A stretch of 64,000 nt of DNA from Granulicella cerasi (GTDB taxonomy: Bacteria; Acidobacteriota; Terriglobia; Terriglobales; Acidobacteriaceae). Numbering within the stretch: the first letter of the stretch is position 1; each line of letters opens with the position of its first letter. The notes beneath the pieces are model-generated. The model did not search any database, was not told where the DNA came from, and worked only from the letters and a program-made list of their open reading frames with translations. The DNA is taken from NCBI RefSeq assembly GCF_025685575.1, contig NZ_JAGSYD010000002.1, forward strand, positions 682,001-746,000, read 5' to 3'. Shown piece after piece: positions 43,569-53,255 of the stretch. The position numbers and the translations under genes were made by a program.

Positions 43569-44561
43569 TCAGGCTGAAATCCCCGGCCACCACGTCAGCC
43601 CTTCACGCCTCAACTCCGCATCCCGCGTAGCCTTCAGCCCCGCAAACTCCTCCGCGTGCCGCGCCAACTCCACCACGCTCACCAACGCATCGAACGCGTC
43701 TTCGCTGCCCAGCGCCTTGCTCATGACCGCGCGGCCCACATGCTTGTACAGCGCATCCGTCTTGCGCTTCGCCGCGAGATACGCCCGCCGCGCCTCTGCA
43801 TTCGACTTCGCCACCGCGCCGGTCATCAGGCGCGTGTACATCTCGCACACCAGCGGCTGCGGCCGGTTCGCGCCGATCGCCGACGCCTCAAACGGCCACA
43901 CGCGAAACCCCGCCTCGCGCAGCCGCTCCAGCATCGGCATCACGCGTAGCGACCCCGTCCCCACCGAGCCCGATCCGCCAATCTGAAACGGCGACTTCGC
44001 CGTGATCCCACGCATCTTCGCCGCACGCTCCGGGTCGCCGCCCGGCTCGCCCTGCGCGATCTTATTGTCGTAGTCAGCGAAACGAAACATCCGCCGATAC
44101 CCCTCGCCGCAGAACTGCTCCGGCCGCTTATGCGGCTTGCCCCAGAAGCGCTCGTCGCGAGCTATCTCATCGCCCTCGCGCGCAAGCCACTGCTCGGCCA
44201 GCCCCGCATTCACCTTGCGCCAAAACGCAAATGCATCCGAGCATCCATGCTCCTCAAGAAACCACGCCGGAAAGCTGAAGCACGCATCAATGCCGACGAC
44301 CATGCTCGGCGTCTCCGCGGCAAGCTCGATCAGCCAAGCCGCCACCTCCTCACGCGTGCGCCCCGCCTCAAGCTGCACGCGCACGCGGCCATCCGCCAAA
44401 CGCGTCCAAACACCCGCCCAGATATGCCGCCGCTGCCCAGCCACATCGATACGGCCCGACCAATCAATCGCCACCAGACGCTGCGGCGAGCCGACAATGC
44501 CGTCGCGTACCGTTGCGTCCTTCGCGCTCGTTGCGTTCGCCTTTGCTTTCTCAACTGCCAA
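43569..44561 (-). CDS. DUF429-like (RNase H-fold) protein
   Basis: A 330-residue protein I place in the DUF429-like group, with an RNase H-like core: VAIDWSGRIDV opens the fold, VVGIDACFSFP supplies the second strand-loop, and an EDAFDALVSVVELA helix near the C-terminus carries Asp residues. Function is unknown; DUF429 members are thought to be nucleases. The start is TTG at 44559-44561, preceded by GGAG. It lies between alaS and recX on the same strand but with 47 nt on one side. Confidence 0.7.
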   Translation of the reverse strand: MAVEKAKANATSAKDATVRDGIVGSPQRLVAIDWSGRIDVAGQRRHIWAGVWTRLADGRVRVQLEAGRTREEVAAWLIELAAETPSMVVGIDACFSFPAWFLEEHGCSDAFAFWRKVNAGLAEQWLAREGDEIARDERFWGKPHKRPEQFCGEGYRRMFRFADYDNKIAQGEPGGDPERAAKMRGITAKSPFQIGGSGSVGTGSLRVMPMLERLREAGFRVWPFEASAIGANRPQPLVCEMYTRLMTGAVAKSNAEARRAYLAAKRKTDALYKHVGRAVMSKALGSEDAFDALVSVVELARHAEEFAGLKATRDAELRREGLTWWPGISA

Positions 44562-44608
44562 TGTTCACTCCAGAGTGCCAGTCGTCCAGTTATCCAGAGT
44601 GCCGGAAG

Positions 44609-45163
44609 CTACTCGGCCTCATCCGCCATATCCACTTCCTCGACCTCGCTGCCGCCCCAGTCGCGCAGCACCTTCCACACTGCGCGCGACGAAAATCCCG
44701 CTGCCACCAGCCGGCGCATAATCTTCGCCGTCTCTTTTGCCTTCTGCTCGCGATCGCCGCTTGGCGGTTTCAGCCGCTTGCGCTCCACATACTGCCGCGC
44801 CAGCGCTGCCTCATCCACCTCGTCATACTGCGCGCCGATGGCCTCGTTCGCCACCGTCTGCGGCACGCCCTTCTGCATCAACCCCTGCTGCACGCGCCGA
44901 CGCCCCAGCTTCTCGTTCTCCTGGCGAAGTCGCGCATAGTCCGCCGCAAAACGCTCGTCGCTCAGATAGCCAAGCTCCTTCAGCTTCGCCATCACGCGCT
45001 CCACATCCGCACGCCCGTCTTCATCAGGAGTAGCGCGTTCCGCCAGCTTGCGCCGCAGGTCGCGCTCGCTCTTCATCTTCGCGCCCAGCGACTTCGCCGC
45101 ACAATCCAGCAACTCGGTAAACTCCATCGGCGCGCGCGGCTTCTTCGGTCTTCCAAAACTCAT
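44609..45163 (-). CDS. recX: Regulatory protein RecX
   Basis: RecX limits RecA filament growth. The 184-residue protein has the three-helix repeats of the family: DCAAKSLGAKMKSERDLRRKLAE, VMAKLKELGYLSDERFAADYARLRQENEKLGRRRVQQGLMQKGV and ETAKIMRRLVAAGFSSRAVWKVLRD. The ATG (45161-45163) overlaps the S9 peptidase stop by 4 nt (ATGA), a translational-coupling arrangement with an unrelated gene. recA is not in the window. Confidence 0.9.
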   Translation of the reverse strand: MSFGRPKKPRAPMEFTELLDCAAKSLGAKMKSERDLRRKLAERATPDEDGRADVERVMAKLKELGYLSDERFAADYARLRQENEKLGRRRVQQGLMQKGVPQTVANEAIGAQYDEVDEAALARQYVERKRLKPPSGDREQKAKETAKIMRRLVAAGFSSRAVWKVLRDWGGSEVEEVDMADEAE

Positions 45164-47472
45164 CGCGCAACCCCTGCTCCCTGCATCGCATACTTGCCCG
45201 AGTGCGTCCACTTGTCGCACCAGTCGTTCACCGTCTCGTACCAAAGCTCGGAGTTCTTCGGCTTCATCACCCAGTGCCCCTCATCCGGGAAGTACAGCAT
45301 CTTCGACGGCACGCCAAGCAACTGCAGCGCCGTAAACAACTGGAAGCCCTCCGAGACGTCGAGGCGATAATCCCGCTGACCATGCACCACCAACGTCGGC
45401 GTATGCGCGTCCTTGATGTGCAGCATCGGCGACCACTTGCGGAACGGGTCTTCACTCACCGGCTTGTCGTAGAAGTCCCACGGATGGGCAGGCTTCGTCT
45501 GCTCCACCACTGCATCAGGAGCATTCGACGCCAGCGGACGATACTCCCACTCGTTGAACCACAACTCTTCCGTCGTGCCAAACGCGCTCTGCGGGTTGTA
45601 CATGCCATCGTGCGTCACGATGCACTTGAAGCGGTTCGTATGCGTCAGCACCCAGTCGGCCATGTAGCCGCCATAGCTCGCACCCAACGCACACTCGCGG
45701 TCCTTGTCGATGAACGAGTAATGTTGCTCCGCATAATCGAGCCCCTTCATGAGGTCCTCATACGCGCGCCCACCCCAATCACCGCTCACCTGCTCCAAAA
45801 ACTTCTGCCCATAGCCGCTCGACCCACGCGGATTCACCATCACGACGACATAGCCGTCTGCGGCAAACAACTCAGGGTTCCACCGATACGACCACGCATC
45901 GCCCCAAGCGCCCTGCGGCCCGCCATGAATCAAAAACTTCACCGGATACTTCTTCGCCGGATCGAAGTTCGGCGGCTTCACGAGGAAGCCTTGAACCTTC
46001 GTGCCGTTTGCCCCGGCAAATTCAAATTCGTCTAGTCGCGACAACTCCAAAGAAGCGACTAGCGCATCGTTCAGATGCGAGAGATTCTTATGCCGCGTCC
46101 CGAAAAAGTGATAGAAGCCGTTGCCATCTTCAGTTACACCGCTATCCATTGTGTTTGAAATCTTCACGATCTCAGCAGGTTCCTTCACAGCTATACGAAT
46201 CGCGATGACTGAATCCTCGGCGTGCAACGGAACGATGTCGCTGTACTCACCTCTAGAACCAGCTTCAATGGGGTTATACGTGTTGCTAAGCTTGCCTTCC
46301 AGCGTAACAAGCTGAATATTGGTGTGGCCGCGGTAGGAACTCGAGGTCACGAGAGATGAAGCGTTTCCCCAAGCAAATTCATCGAGACCTCGATCAAACT
46401 TCGACGTCAGGTTCCTGATATTCCCTGTCGCCCGATCCATCACCACCAGATCAAACTTGTCCGACTCATACCCATTCCGCGCCTGACTCCGCCACGCCAG
46501 CCACTTCCCATCCGGTGAATATTGCGGCCCATCATCGCTCCCCGCTGCCGTCGACACCTTCTTCGCCGTATGCGGATCAGCGCCCACCGCCAGCACAAAC
46601 ACATCGTTGTTCGTCGACTCCGCCGGAACCTTATCCAGATTCACGACATACGCGACTTCCTTACCATCCGGCGAGATCGCATACCCCAGCGGGCCGCCCA
46701 GCGAGAACGTCGGCGCCTCATGCTCGCCCACCACGCTCGCGGGCGTCACGTCCGTCGGCGACACATGCGTACCGGCCAGCGCATCCGCATAAAAGATGTG
46801 CGAGTGCTTCGGCCCCATGAACTGGTTCCAGTGGCGATAGAGCAGCGAATCAAACACCCGCGCCTTCACCGGGTTCTTCGTCTCCGCCGCGTCCTTGTCG
46901 GCGTTGCACTTCGCCTCCGCATCATCATGCGCAGGCCCCGCCGCCAGCTTCGACTCGCACTCCGGCCACACGCTCGACGTGAACAAAATGTGCCGCGAAT
47001 CCGGAGCCCAGATCGCACCATCAGCCTCAGTCTCGAGCGCCGTCGCCTGATGCGCTGCGCCTAGCCTGCCCGCCTTCTCATCCCATGGCGCAAGCCAAAT
47101 CTGCGACGACCCGGTCTCGCTCGACGTGTACATCACCCACTTGCCATCCGGCGAAAAGCGCCCATTCGACTCGCCGCTCCCTGTAGTCACCTGCTTCTCA
47201 CTGGACCCTGAGCCCTGGACGCTGGACCCTGACTCCGACGGCACCGCCCACAGGTGGTTCACCTTCGAGTTCTTCTCCAGCGACACATCGGTCACCGAGA
47301 ACAACACCCACTTCCCGCTCGGCGACACCTGCGGATCACTCACCCGCTTCACCGCCATCAGGTCGGCAAAGGTCATCGGTCGTTTGGCAGGCGCGGGCGT
47401 TTGCGCAGAAGTACATACGCAGCCAAAAGCCAGCGCAGCAGGGAGCATCGCAGCAGCAAGAAGGTTTCGCAT
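45160..47472 (-). CDS. Secreted S9 prolyl-oligopeptidase-family peptidase
   Basis: A 770-residue serine peptidase with a signal peptide (MRNLLAAAMLPAALAFGCVCTSAQ), an N-terminal beta-propeller with repeats such as SPSGKWVLFSVTD and SPDGKWLAWRS, and a C-terminal alpha/beta-hydrolase. The catalytic Ser lies in GASYGGY near residue 597, and the Asp and His follow (LVVHGQRDYRLDV, PDEGHWV). It cleaves small peptides, with specificity unknown. It contains a Ser/Gly-rich insert at about 78-100 encoded by a repeated GGACCCTG motif. ATG at 47472 chosen; the longer frame crosses repeat D. Confidence 0.92.
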   Translation of the reverse strand: MRNLLAAAMLPAALAFGCVCTSAQTPAPAKRPMTFADLMAVKRVSDPQVSPSGKWVLFSVTDVSLEKNSKVNHLWAVPSESGSSVQGSGSSEKQVTTGSGESNGRFSPDGKWVMYTSSETGSSQIWLAPWDEKAGRLGAAHQATALETEADGAIWAPDSRHILFTSSVWPECESKLAAGPAHDDAEAKCNADKDAAETKNPVKARVFDSLLYRHWNQFMGPKHSHIFYADALAGTHVSPTDVTPASVVGEHEAPTFSLGGPLGYAISPDGKEVAYVVNLDKVPAESTNNDVFVLAVGADPHTAKKVSTAAGSDDGPQYSPDGKWLAWRSQARNGYESDKFDLVVMDRATGNIRNLTSKFDRGLDEFAWGNASSLVTSSSYRGHTNIQLVTLEGKLSNTYNPIEAGSRGEYSDIVPLHAEDSVIAIRIAVKEPAEIVKISNTMDSGVTEDGNGFYHFFGTRHKNLSHLNDALVASLELSRLDEFEFAGANGTKVQGFLVKPPNFDPAKKYPVKFLIHGGPQGAWGDAWSYRWNPELFAADGYVVVMVNPRGSSGYGQKFLEQVSGDWGGRAYEDLMKGLDYAEQHYSFIDKDRECALGASYGGYMADWVLTHTNRFKCIVTHDGMYNPQSAFGTTEELWFNEWEYRPLASNAPDAVVEQTKPAHPWDFYDKPVSEDPFRKWSPMLHIKDAHTPTLVVHGQRDYRLDVSEGFQLFTALQLLGVPSKMLYFPDEGHWVMKPKNSELWYETVNDWCDKWTHSGKYAMQGAGVAR

Positions 47473-47516
47473 CGCCGCCAGTGTACGCCAGAGCGGAAAT
47501 ATGGGTCGCCGCTTGT

Positions 47517-47603
47517 ACGCGGCCTCATCGGGCCGGGTGGGCGGCCACAACTCCCCGAGCATCCTGCAAACCCAGGTCTCAAAAATCGAGACCTGGGGCA
47601 CCC
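47517..47603 (-). repeat. Palindromic repeat copy D (long form)
   Basis: Palindrome part 47563-47603, plus an adjoining block (47517-47562) matching copy B. Stem arms CCCAGGTCTC and GAGACCTGGG pair perfectly around AAAAATC. It sits 45 nt upstream of the S9 start codon. Confidence 0.85.
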
Positions 47604-47757
47604 GATTCGCGCAAAGAGTGCCAAGTGACGCCTCGGATTCCGTCGAGTCCCCTGGCGTCCGTCGCGCTCTTTCCGTCAAAAGCTTTCCACTCGCGCCACG
47701 TCATCGGCAACACCCCGGACTCCCCGCAACTTGCCGCGCGCTTCGTCGTCTAACCTA

Positions 47758-48609
47758 ATGACCATGCGCATCGCCCTGACCCTCGCAGCCGCCCTCGCTC
47801 TCACCACGCTCGCCGCTCACGCGCAGGAAGGCTTCGGCCCCATCGACCCCACCGCGCCCTCAGGCATCATGGTGCCCGACCTCATCAAGCGCATGGGCGA
47901 ACGCGAATCCGCATTCGAGAAGGCGCGTCAGGACTACGAATTCCGCCAGACCGTCAAGATGAACACCATTGCCGACGATACCAACCGCCCCGATGGCGAG
48001 TACATGCAGGTCACCGACATCACCTTCGACCCCAAGGATGGTCACCGCGTGGAGAAGGTCGTCTTCGCGCCACAGAACACGATCGAGCGCGTCATTCTGA
48101 CGGAGAACGACATGAAAGACGTCGCCGAGCGTCTGCCCTTCATCCTCACCACCGAGCAACTGCCGGACTACAACCTCACCTACGTTGGCAGGCAGAAGGT
48201 CGACGATCTCGACACCTACGTCTTCGACTCAGCGCCGAAACAGATCGTCAAAGGCCATCGCTACTTCCAGGGCCGCATCTGGGTCGATCAGCAGGACTTC
48301 GAAATCGTCCTCGTCAACGGCCTGAATGTGCCGCAGGAAACCCGCGCAGGCAAAGAAGATTTGTCGCCACCGTTCACGACGTACTATCAGCAGATCGACG
48401 GCAAATACTGGTTCCCCACATACACCAAGGCCGAAGGCGTGCTGCACTTCGCGGCAGCGAATGGCTCGCTTTCGCAGGCCGTTCACCTTCGCAACACTGT
48501 GAAGTACACCGACTACAAGAAGTCCAACTTCCGCACCAAGGTTCGGGTCTTCTACGGCAACGAGGAGATCCAGCAGGCCCCGCCGAAGAAGGACGAGCCG
48601 AAGAAGTAG
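47758..48609 (+). CDS. Secreted protein, outer-membrane lipoprotein-sorting-like
   Basis: The 283-residue product has a signal peptide (MTMRIALTLAAALALTTLAAHAQ). The middle contains FEKARQDYEFRQTVKMNTIADDT, VFAPQNTIERVILTENDMKD and KGHRYFQGRIWVDQQDFEIVLV, resembling the LolA/LolB-type and DUF4412-like folds that bind lipids in the periplasm. I do not assign a definite family. A lysine-rich tail (KKDEPKK) closes it. An in-frame ATG two codons later (47764) is possible. It converges on the M1 peptidase gene with almost no gap. Confidence 0.65.
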   Translation: MTMRIALTLAAALALTTLAAHAQEGFGPIDPTAPSGIMVPDLIKRMGERESAFEKARQDYEFRQTVKMNTIADDTNRPDGEYMQVTDITFDPKDGHRVEKVVFAPQNTIERVILTENDMKDVAERLPFILTTEQLPDYNLTYVGRQKVDDLDTYVFDSAPKQIVKGHRYFQGRIWVDQQDFEIVLVNGLNVPQETRAGKEDLSPPFTTYYQQIDGKYWFPTYTKAEGVLHFAAANGSLSQAVHLRNTVKYTDYKKSNFRTKVRVFYGNEEIQQAPPKKDEPKK

Positions 48610-51039
48610 CTACTCACACAGCACATCGGCGTTCGCGTTCAGGAAGAACCGCTTCGGCTCGCCGGGGAGTTTTCCCAGCGGAACGTCCAGGGTCTTTGTC
48701 GTGTCTCCCTGAATTCGAATCGATCCCATCCAGGACGAATCACCGTTCTTGAGCTCCAGATACAGCGGTATCACCATCCGAAACTCTGGCGACACTTTGC
48801 TCTGCGTTAGCTTGATGTGAGCGATGGTGGTGCCGTTTTCATTCTTCGTGAACGTGGACTCCACCTCATACTTCGGCAGCTCTGTGCCGTACACATACTC
48901 GTTGAAGAACCAGTCGAGCTTTTTGTTGTTGTCCAGATCCACCCACGGTGGCATCGTCTTTTCGAGCGAAGCCTTGAAGTCTTCCGTCGTTGCAGACTTT
49001 CCCGCATAGTCTTTCACGAACTGCTGCATGGCGTTCCGGAACGGCTGTTCGCCATACTTGCGCGTCCAATACATGCGCTCCAGCATGTGCAGAATGTATG
49101 CGCCTTTGCTGTACACCAGCGCTTGATAGACATCGCCGGTCTTCTCATTCGATACGCGGTAGCCCATTGTCACCGGGCCTACATCGATAGGCCGTACGCC
49201 ATTGGTGTTTCTTTCTATCAGCGTGCGATGTTGATCCGCGTAGTACTTCAGAAAATCCTTGTTGTTCGTACGCGTGTGCAGCAGATACAGCCCCGCAGAG
49301 TATGTAGCGAAGCCTTCGCTCATCCACTGATCGCGATAGCTCGACCAACCGATGAGGTCGCCCCACCATTGATGCGCGACTTCATGCGCTGTTACCTCAT
49401 TCCAGAACGAGCTCATGCCGAACGCCATCAACCCGAGATTGTTGCGGATCGTTCCATCCCAGAACGCGCAGATGGGCAGATACACCATCGTCGGCCAGCC
49501 TTGCCCATCGAGACATGAACTTTGCTGCGTGAGAGACACATGGTCATAAGGCAGCTTGCCAAAGTAGTCGGAATAAATCTGTACGGCGGCGCTCCCCATC
49601 GACACCTGCTCTTTGAGCCCACCCACCGTGGACATCCCGCCGTTCATCCCGTTGTTCGCCACACCCTGCACAAAATCCGGCACCTCGGTCTGCGCATAAG
49701 CGTCGACGATAAAGCCCTGCGGCGTCTTCACTTCTTCCTTCTGCAACATGCCAAGACTGAATCCAGCGACGGGAATCGGTGTCGTCGTAGCCCACACCAC
49801 CTTCTGCCCCTCCGCGTCGCTCTCGTAGCTCACCTGGCTGCCGGTTGCGACCACCTTCAGTCCCTTCTTGATGTGAAAGGTCATCCGGAAATTCGCGAAT
49901 CCACCACCGACCTCATGGCCCGAGGGGTACCACCGCGTACGTGCTGAGTGAGCAAGATCGTAAATCGTATCGCCACTCTTACGAATCGCATCAGGGCCGC
50001 CATACTCGACGAGGACACGCGTCGGCGCGCGAAGGTCCGTCCCCTGCGGAAGGATCAACGCAAAATCCGGATCCTGCTTCAGATCTTCCTGGATGAAGTC
50101 GAGCGGCGTGCCATCCTCTGCGTAAACACCCGATACGCGCAGCGTCGGATACAGGTCGAGATCGACAAGCCGCGATCCCTTGTCCCGCTGCTGCAGCGTC
50201 ACGATAGCGCGGTTCTTCATCCTGCCGTTGCCAGCGATATGCACATCGAGGTCTTCTGCTGAAACGTGCAGCCCCGTTGCCAATCCATGCTCGTTGGCCA
50301 AACGCGCCGCAGCCCACACATTCGCATAATCATCTGTAGACCAGGTGGAGAGCTCTACCTGATCAGGAGCAGCGTGGAATGTCCCATTCGGATCAACGAT
50401 GAAGAGCAGGTCCTTGCCCTTCCAGAAGCCGCCTGCTCGAAACGACGCGAGAAAGAACCCGCCCTCATCGGTTGGTGAGCTTAGAAACAAGTCCTTCGTG
50501 ATGCGCAGGTCTATGTTTTCGTGGAGCTTCTCCCGAAACGCATCTCGCAAACTGTATGCCATATCTGCCGCTGGAGCGGTCGAGCTCTTCGTTGCGACGT
50601 TGCGAATCTCACTGGCAGTCCCGTCCGTAAATCGCAGCACGAGAGAAGTAAAACTCTGCTCCATCGCCGCGCCTTTCGTGAGTAGCTTGAGCGACTGCTT
50701 TTCGCTCGCATCCGCCGGTGTGTAGCGAAACGAACCTTTGCCTGAAAACACAGCACCGGTGACGTGTCCCTGCACGGCGGTAAAGAATTGGAAGTTGCCT
50801 TCTTCAAACGTGAACTCGCCGCCAGACCGTGCCAGCGTAAACGAATGTACCGCCCAGCTCTCACCTGCCGGACCAGCCGCGCGCACAGCCGCATAGGTGC
50901 CATTCGCGTTAGGGCGCATGGCCGCGCCCTTTGGCTCAATCGCTTGCTGAGCAGCGGTCACGGCCGTAAGGCCAAGAAATCCCTGGGCCACCAATGTGGC
51001 AACAGCGCAGAAGTTCTTCAGGAACATGGCGACCAGCAT
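48610..51039 (-). CDS. Secreted M1 family aminopeptidase-like metallopeptidase
   Basis: An approximately 809-residue protein with an N-terminal signal (LVAMFLKNFCAVATLVAQGFLGLTA). The M1 core carries HEVAHQWWGD, with Glu in MSEGFATYSAGLY 18 residues on (HExxH...E). A GAMEN-like exopeptidase motif is not obvious, so it may act on longer substrates. The N-terminal half (about 20-300) has a beta-rich region (VHSFTLARSGGEFTFEEGNF). Start alternatives are ATG at 51072, 51039 or 51027. It is divergent to the next gene across about 145 bp. Confidence 0.88.
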   Translation of the reverse strand: MLVAMFLKNFCAVATLVAQGFLGLTAVTAAQQAIEPKGAAMRPNANGTYAAVRAAGPAGESWAVHSFTLARSGGEFTFEEGNFQFFTAVQGHVTGAVFSGKGSFRYTPADASEKQSLKLLTKGAAMEQSFTSLVLRFTDGTASEIRNVATKSSTAPAADMAYSLRDAFREKLHENIDLRITKDLFLSSPTDEGGFFLASFRAGGFWKGKDLLFIVDPNGTFHAAPDQVELSTWSTDDYANVWAAARLANEHGLATGLHVSAEDLDVHIAGNGRMKNRAIVTLQQRDKGSRLVDLDLYPTLRVSGVYAEDGTPLDFIQEDLKQDPDFALILPQGTDLRAPTRVLVEYGGPDAIRKSGDTIYDLAHSARTRWYPSGHEVGGGFANFRMTFHIKKGLKVVATGSQVSYESDAEGQKVVWATTTPIPVAGFSLGMLQKEEVKTPQGFIVDAYAQTEVPDFVQGVANNGMNGGMSTVGGLKEQVSMGSAAVQIYSDYFGKLPYDHVSLTQQSSCLDGQGWPTMVYLPICAFWDGTIRNNLGLMAFGMSSFWNEVTAHEVAHQWWGDLIGWSSYRDQWMSEGFATYSAGLYLLHTRTNNKDFLKYYADQHRTLIERNTNGVRPIDVGPVTMGYRVSNEKTGDVYQALVYSKGAYILHMLERMYWTRKYGEQPFRNAMQQFVKDYAGKSATTEDFKASLEKTMPPWVDLDNNKKLDWFFNEYVYGTELPKYEVESTFTKNENGTTIAHIKLTQSKVSPEFRMVIPLYLELKNGDSSWMGSIRIQGDTTKTLDVPLGKLPGEPKRFFLNANADVLCE

Positions 51040-51182
51040 CCACGATCTTTTGCAGAAAGTAAAGCATTTCAACGAGCATCCGCAGCGATATCAGGAAGCT
51101 GATAAAGAATCTTCAGATTCACCAAAGAATTTGCACCGAAACCGGCCAACGCGTCGTCAGATGCAATAGGTCGTTATTTCCG

Positions 51183-52193
51183 ATGAACTTTCGTAGTCTT
51201 TGCCTTCTTGGCGCTATCTTTTGTTTGCCAGTTTCTTCCGCCGCACGCGCTCAATCGCTGCCGAACGCACCGTCAACGCAGCTTGCGACCACGGTGACCG
51301 GTAGCACCGTCGATCCAGACCAGGCGGCCATTCCTCACGCAGAGATCGTCGTTGATGGAGCCACTCCCGCAGACCATCTTGTCTTTACTTCAGACGATTC
51401 AGGCAGCTTCACACTGCACGGCCTGCACGCCGGTGTCGCCTATACGCTGAAGGCCCAGGCCAAGGGCTTTACGCAACGCACGCTGGCTCCCTTTACGCTG
51501 AGCGGTGGACAGACCCTGGAGCTAAACGCCGTTGTGCTCTCCCCCGCTATCGAAGAAGACGTCGATGCGATCACCTCGGAGCAAGCCGCGGCGATCGAAG
51601 TGAAGGAAGAAGAAACGCAGCGCGTCTTCGGCCTTATCCCAAACTTCTACGTGGTCTATCCGAACCAGCCCTATGCACCGCTGACAACGAAGCTCAAGTT
51701 TGAGCTCGTCGGTCGTACGCTCATTGATCCGGTGACACTCGGAGCCGCAGCCTTCGCTGCTGGCCTTAACCAGGCGGCGGACCGCCCTGCCTATGTGCAA
51801 GGTGCTAAGGGTTACGGCCAGCGCGTCGGAGCGGAGTATGCCGATGGCGCAGTCGACATCATCTTCGGCGGCGCAATTCTGCCAACGATCTTCCATCAGG
51901 ATCCGCGCTACTTCGTGCAGGGTACCGGAACCACCAAGGACCGCTTGAAGCACGCACTATCTGCACCGTTCATCACCAAGGGCGACAACGGCAAGAACGA
52001 GTTCAACATCTCGAGCATCGGCGGCGATCTCATCTCCGGCGCCGCGTCGAACATCTACTATCCCCCGTCGGATCGTGGTGTGTCGCTGACGTTTACGACC
52101 GCCGCGGTGATCACCGGCGGACGCATGCTGAACACCTTGCTTCAGGAGTTTGTCCTCGCCAAGTACACCAGCGGCAAGCATCACGCGAAGTAG
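51183..52193 (+). CDS. Secreted protein with carboxypeptidase-regulatory-like domain
   Basis: A 336-residue secreted protein with signal peptide (MNFRSLCLLGAIFCLPVSSAARAQ). Residues about 35-115 resemble the CarboxypepD_reg fold (VTGSTVDPDQAAIPHAEIVV, SDDSGSFTLHGLHAGVAYTL), which is common in acidobacterial outer-membrane and surface proteins. The remainder has an IPNFYVVYPNQPYAPLTTKLKFEL motif and several glycine-rich hydrophobic segments (FAAGLNQAADRP, FGGAILPTIFHQDPRYF). I recognise this C-terminal part from acidobacteria but know no function. Confidence 0.75.
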   Translation: MNFRSLCLLGAIFCLPVSSAARAQSLPNAPSTQLATTVTGSTVDPDQAAIPHAEIVVDGATPADHLVFTSDDSGSFTLHGLHAGVAYTLKAQAKGFTQRTLAPFTLSGGQTLELNAVVLSPAIEEDVDAITSEQAAAIEVKEEETQRVFGLIPNFYVVYPNQPYAPLTTKLKFELVGRTLIDPVTLGAAAFAAGLNQAADRPAYVQGAKGYGQRVGAEYADGAVDIIFGGAILPTIFHQDPRYFVQGTGTTKDRLKHALSAPFITKGDNGKNEFNISSIGGDLISGAASNIYYPPSDRGVSLTFTTAAVITGGRMLNTLLQEFVLAKYTSGKHHAK

Positions 52194-52211
52194 TTCGTCG
52201 GCAGCGTTCCG

Positions 52212-53255
52212 CTAACGCGCTGCCGCCGCAGTCAGTTCCTGAAGTAGCTGATCGGTACCTTGATTCTGTTCGACATTGCGAAGATGCGTCGCCCACGAGC
52301 GCCACTGCTCAGGCGTACTCTTCGCCCAATAGGCCGTACCGAATCCCACCCACGCATCGCGATAAGCAAGCCACGCACGAGCAGCAGCACGATACTGTTC
52401 AGCCGTCGTGCACCAGTCTTCTTTGCAAGCGTCTTCCAGGTTCTGTTTGTAGGTTTCATTCAGCTGCTTATCTTCCGCAGCAAACGAACTCGCAGTCGTA
52501 TTGATCACAAGATTGCGTCGAGCCAGAATCGCCGTCAGCTCCTCCAGCCACGCACGATCTAGATCCAACTCCATAGCCATGCCCGACTGAACAGCACCGC
52601 TTGTGCCGTTAGGGTCTTCCGCTGCCCGTGCCTTGCGGAAGCGCGCATGCGCGGTCTTGAGCTGCACGAAGAGTGGATGAAGCTCTGGCTTCAACGAAGA
52701 CGCAACCAGCTTCTCCTCTGAGCTCAAAGCAGCACTCACCTCAGCCGCGCGTAGGTTGAGGCAGGCAAAGTTCACGACTCGCCCCGAGCCACCATCGGGT
52801 CCACATTCTTCAAAGCGCGTTGTCGCGGCCAAGGCATTCGCCGCCTCTTCAGGTTCGAACCAATCCTCAGCCTGACACACATAGTGCCGTGCAATATTCA
52901 AGTTGCGCGGCACACCTTCGCCGTTTGCATAAAGCATAGCGAGCATAAGGATCGCGACAGGGTCGCCATTCACGTCGCCGCTTTTCGGTGAGCGCTTTCC
53001 AGCGGAAGTCTGGAATTCGCCCACGCTGCGGAACGCGCAATCACGTGCCTCACGAAAGCGCTCTGCTCCATGCCCTTCGTAGTAGATCGTTAGCTCGTCG
53101 CATGGGTGAGCATCCTCATCCGCAGGCCCCCGCGGCAAGTCCTTCACGGGAGCCTCAAACGGCTCCCACGTTTTACAGGACGGCTTCGTTTGCGCAGCCG
53201 AGGAGAGGCACAGCAACCAGCACGCGATCACTACAAAACAGCTACGCCGCAGCAT
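52212..53255 (-). CDS. Secreted LprI-like (DUF1311) protein with Sel1-like repeat
   Basis: A 347-residue protein with signal peptide (MLRRSCFVVIACWLLCLSSAAQ). A Sel1-like helical repeat (AILMLAMLYANGEGVPRNLNIARHYV) lies near residues 90-115, and the C-terminus has the DUF1311 pattern (AEDKQLNETYKQNLEDACKEDWCTTAEQYRAAARAWLAYRDAW) found in lysozyme-inhibitor LprI. A periplasmic role, perhaps in lysozyme resistance, is inferred from family knowledge. Start ATG (53253-53255) overlaps the HNH gene end by 14 nt; the paired transcript runs HNH first. A further ATG at 53303 is less likely. Confidence 0.78.
   Translation of the reverse strand: MLRRSCFVVIACWLLCLSSAAQTKPSCKTWEPFEAPVKDLPRGPADEDAHPCDELTIYYEGHGAERFREARDCAFRSVGEFQTSAGKRSPKSGDVNGDPVAILMLAMLYANGEGVPRNLNIARHYVCQAEDWFEPEEAANALAATTRFEECGPDGGSGRVVNFACLNLRAAEVSAALSSEEKLVASSLKPELHPLFVQLKTAHARFRKARAAEDPNGTSGAVQSGMAMELDLDRAWLEELTAILARRNLVINTTASSFAAEDKQLNETYKQNLEDACKEDWCTTAEQYRAAARAWLAYRDAWVGFGTAYWAKSTPEQWRSWATHLRNVEQNQGTDQLLQELTAAAAR

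Noticed and set aside
40724..43630. A long plus-strand open frame (968 codons) opposite alaS
   Set aside because: It is a shadow of the minus-strand alaS coding sequence in high-GC DNA. The translation is Arg/His/Leu-rich and matches no family.
47473..47679. N-terminal extension of the S9 peptidase
   Set aside because: It runs through palindromic repeat D; the signal peptide begins at 47472.
51073..51182. Operator in the M1/CarboxypepD divergent gap
   Set aside because: Only a 5-bp dyad (GAATC...GATTC) was seen, within chance expectation.
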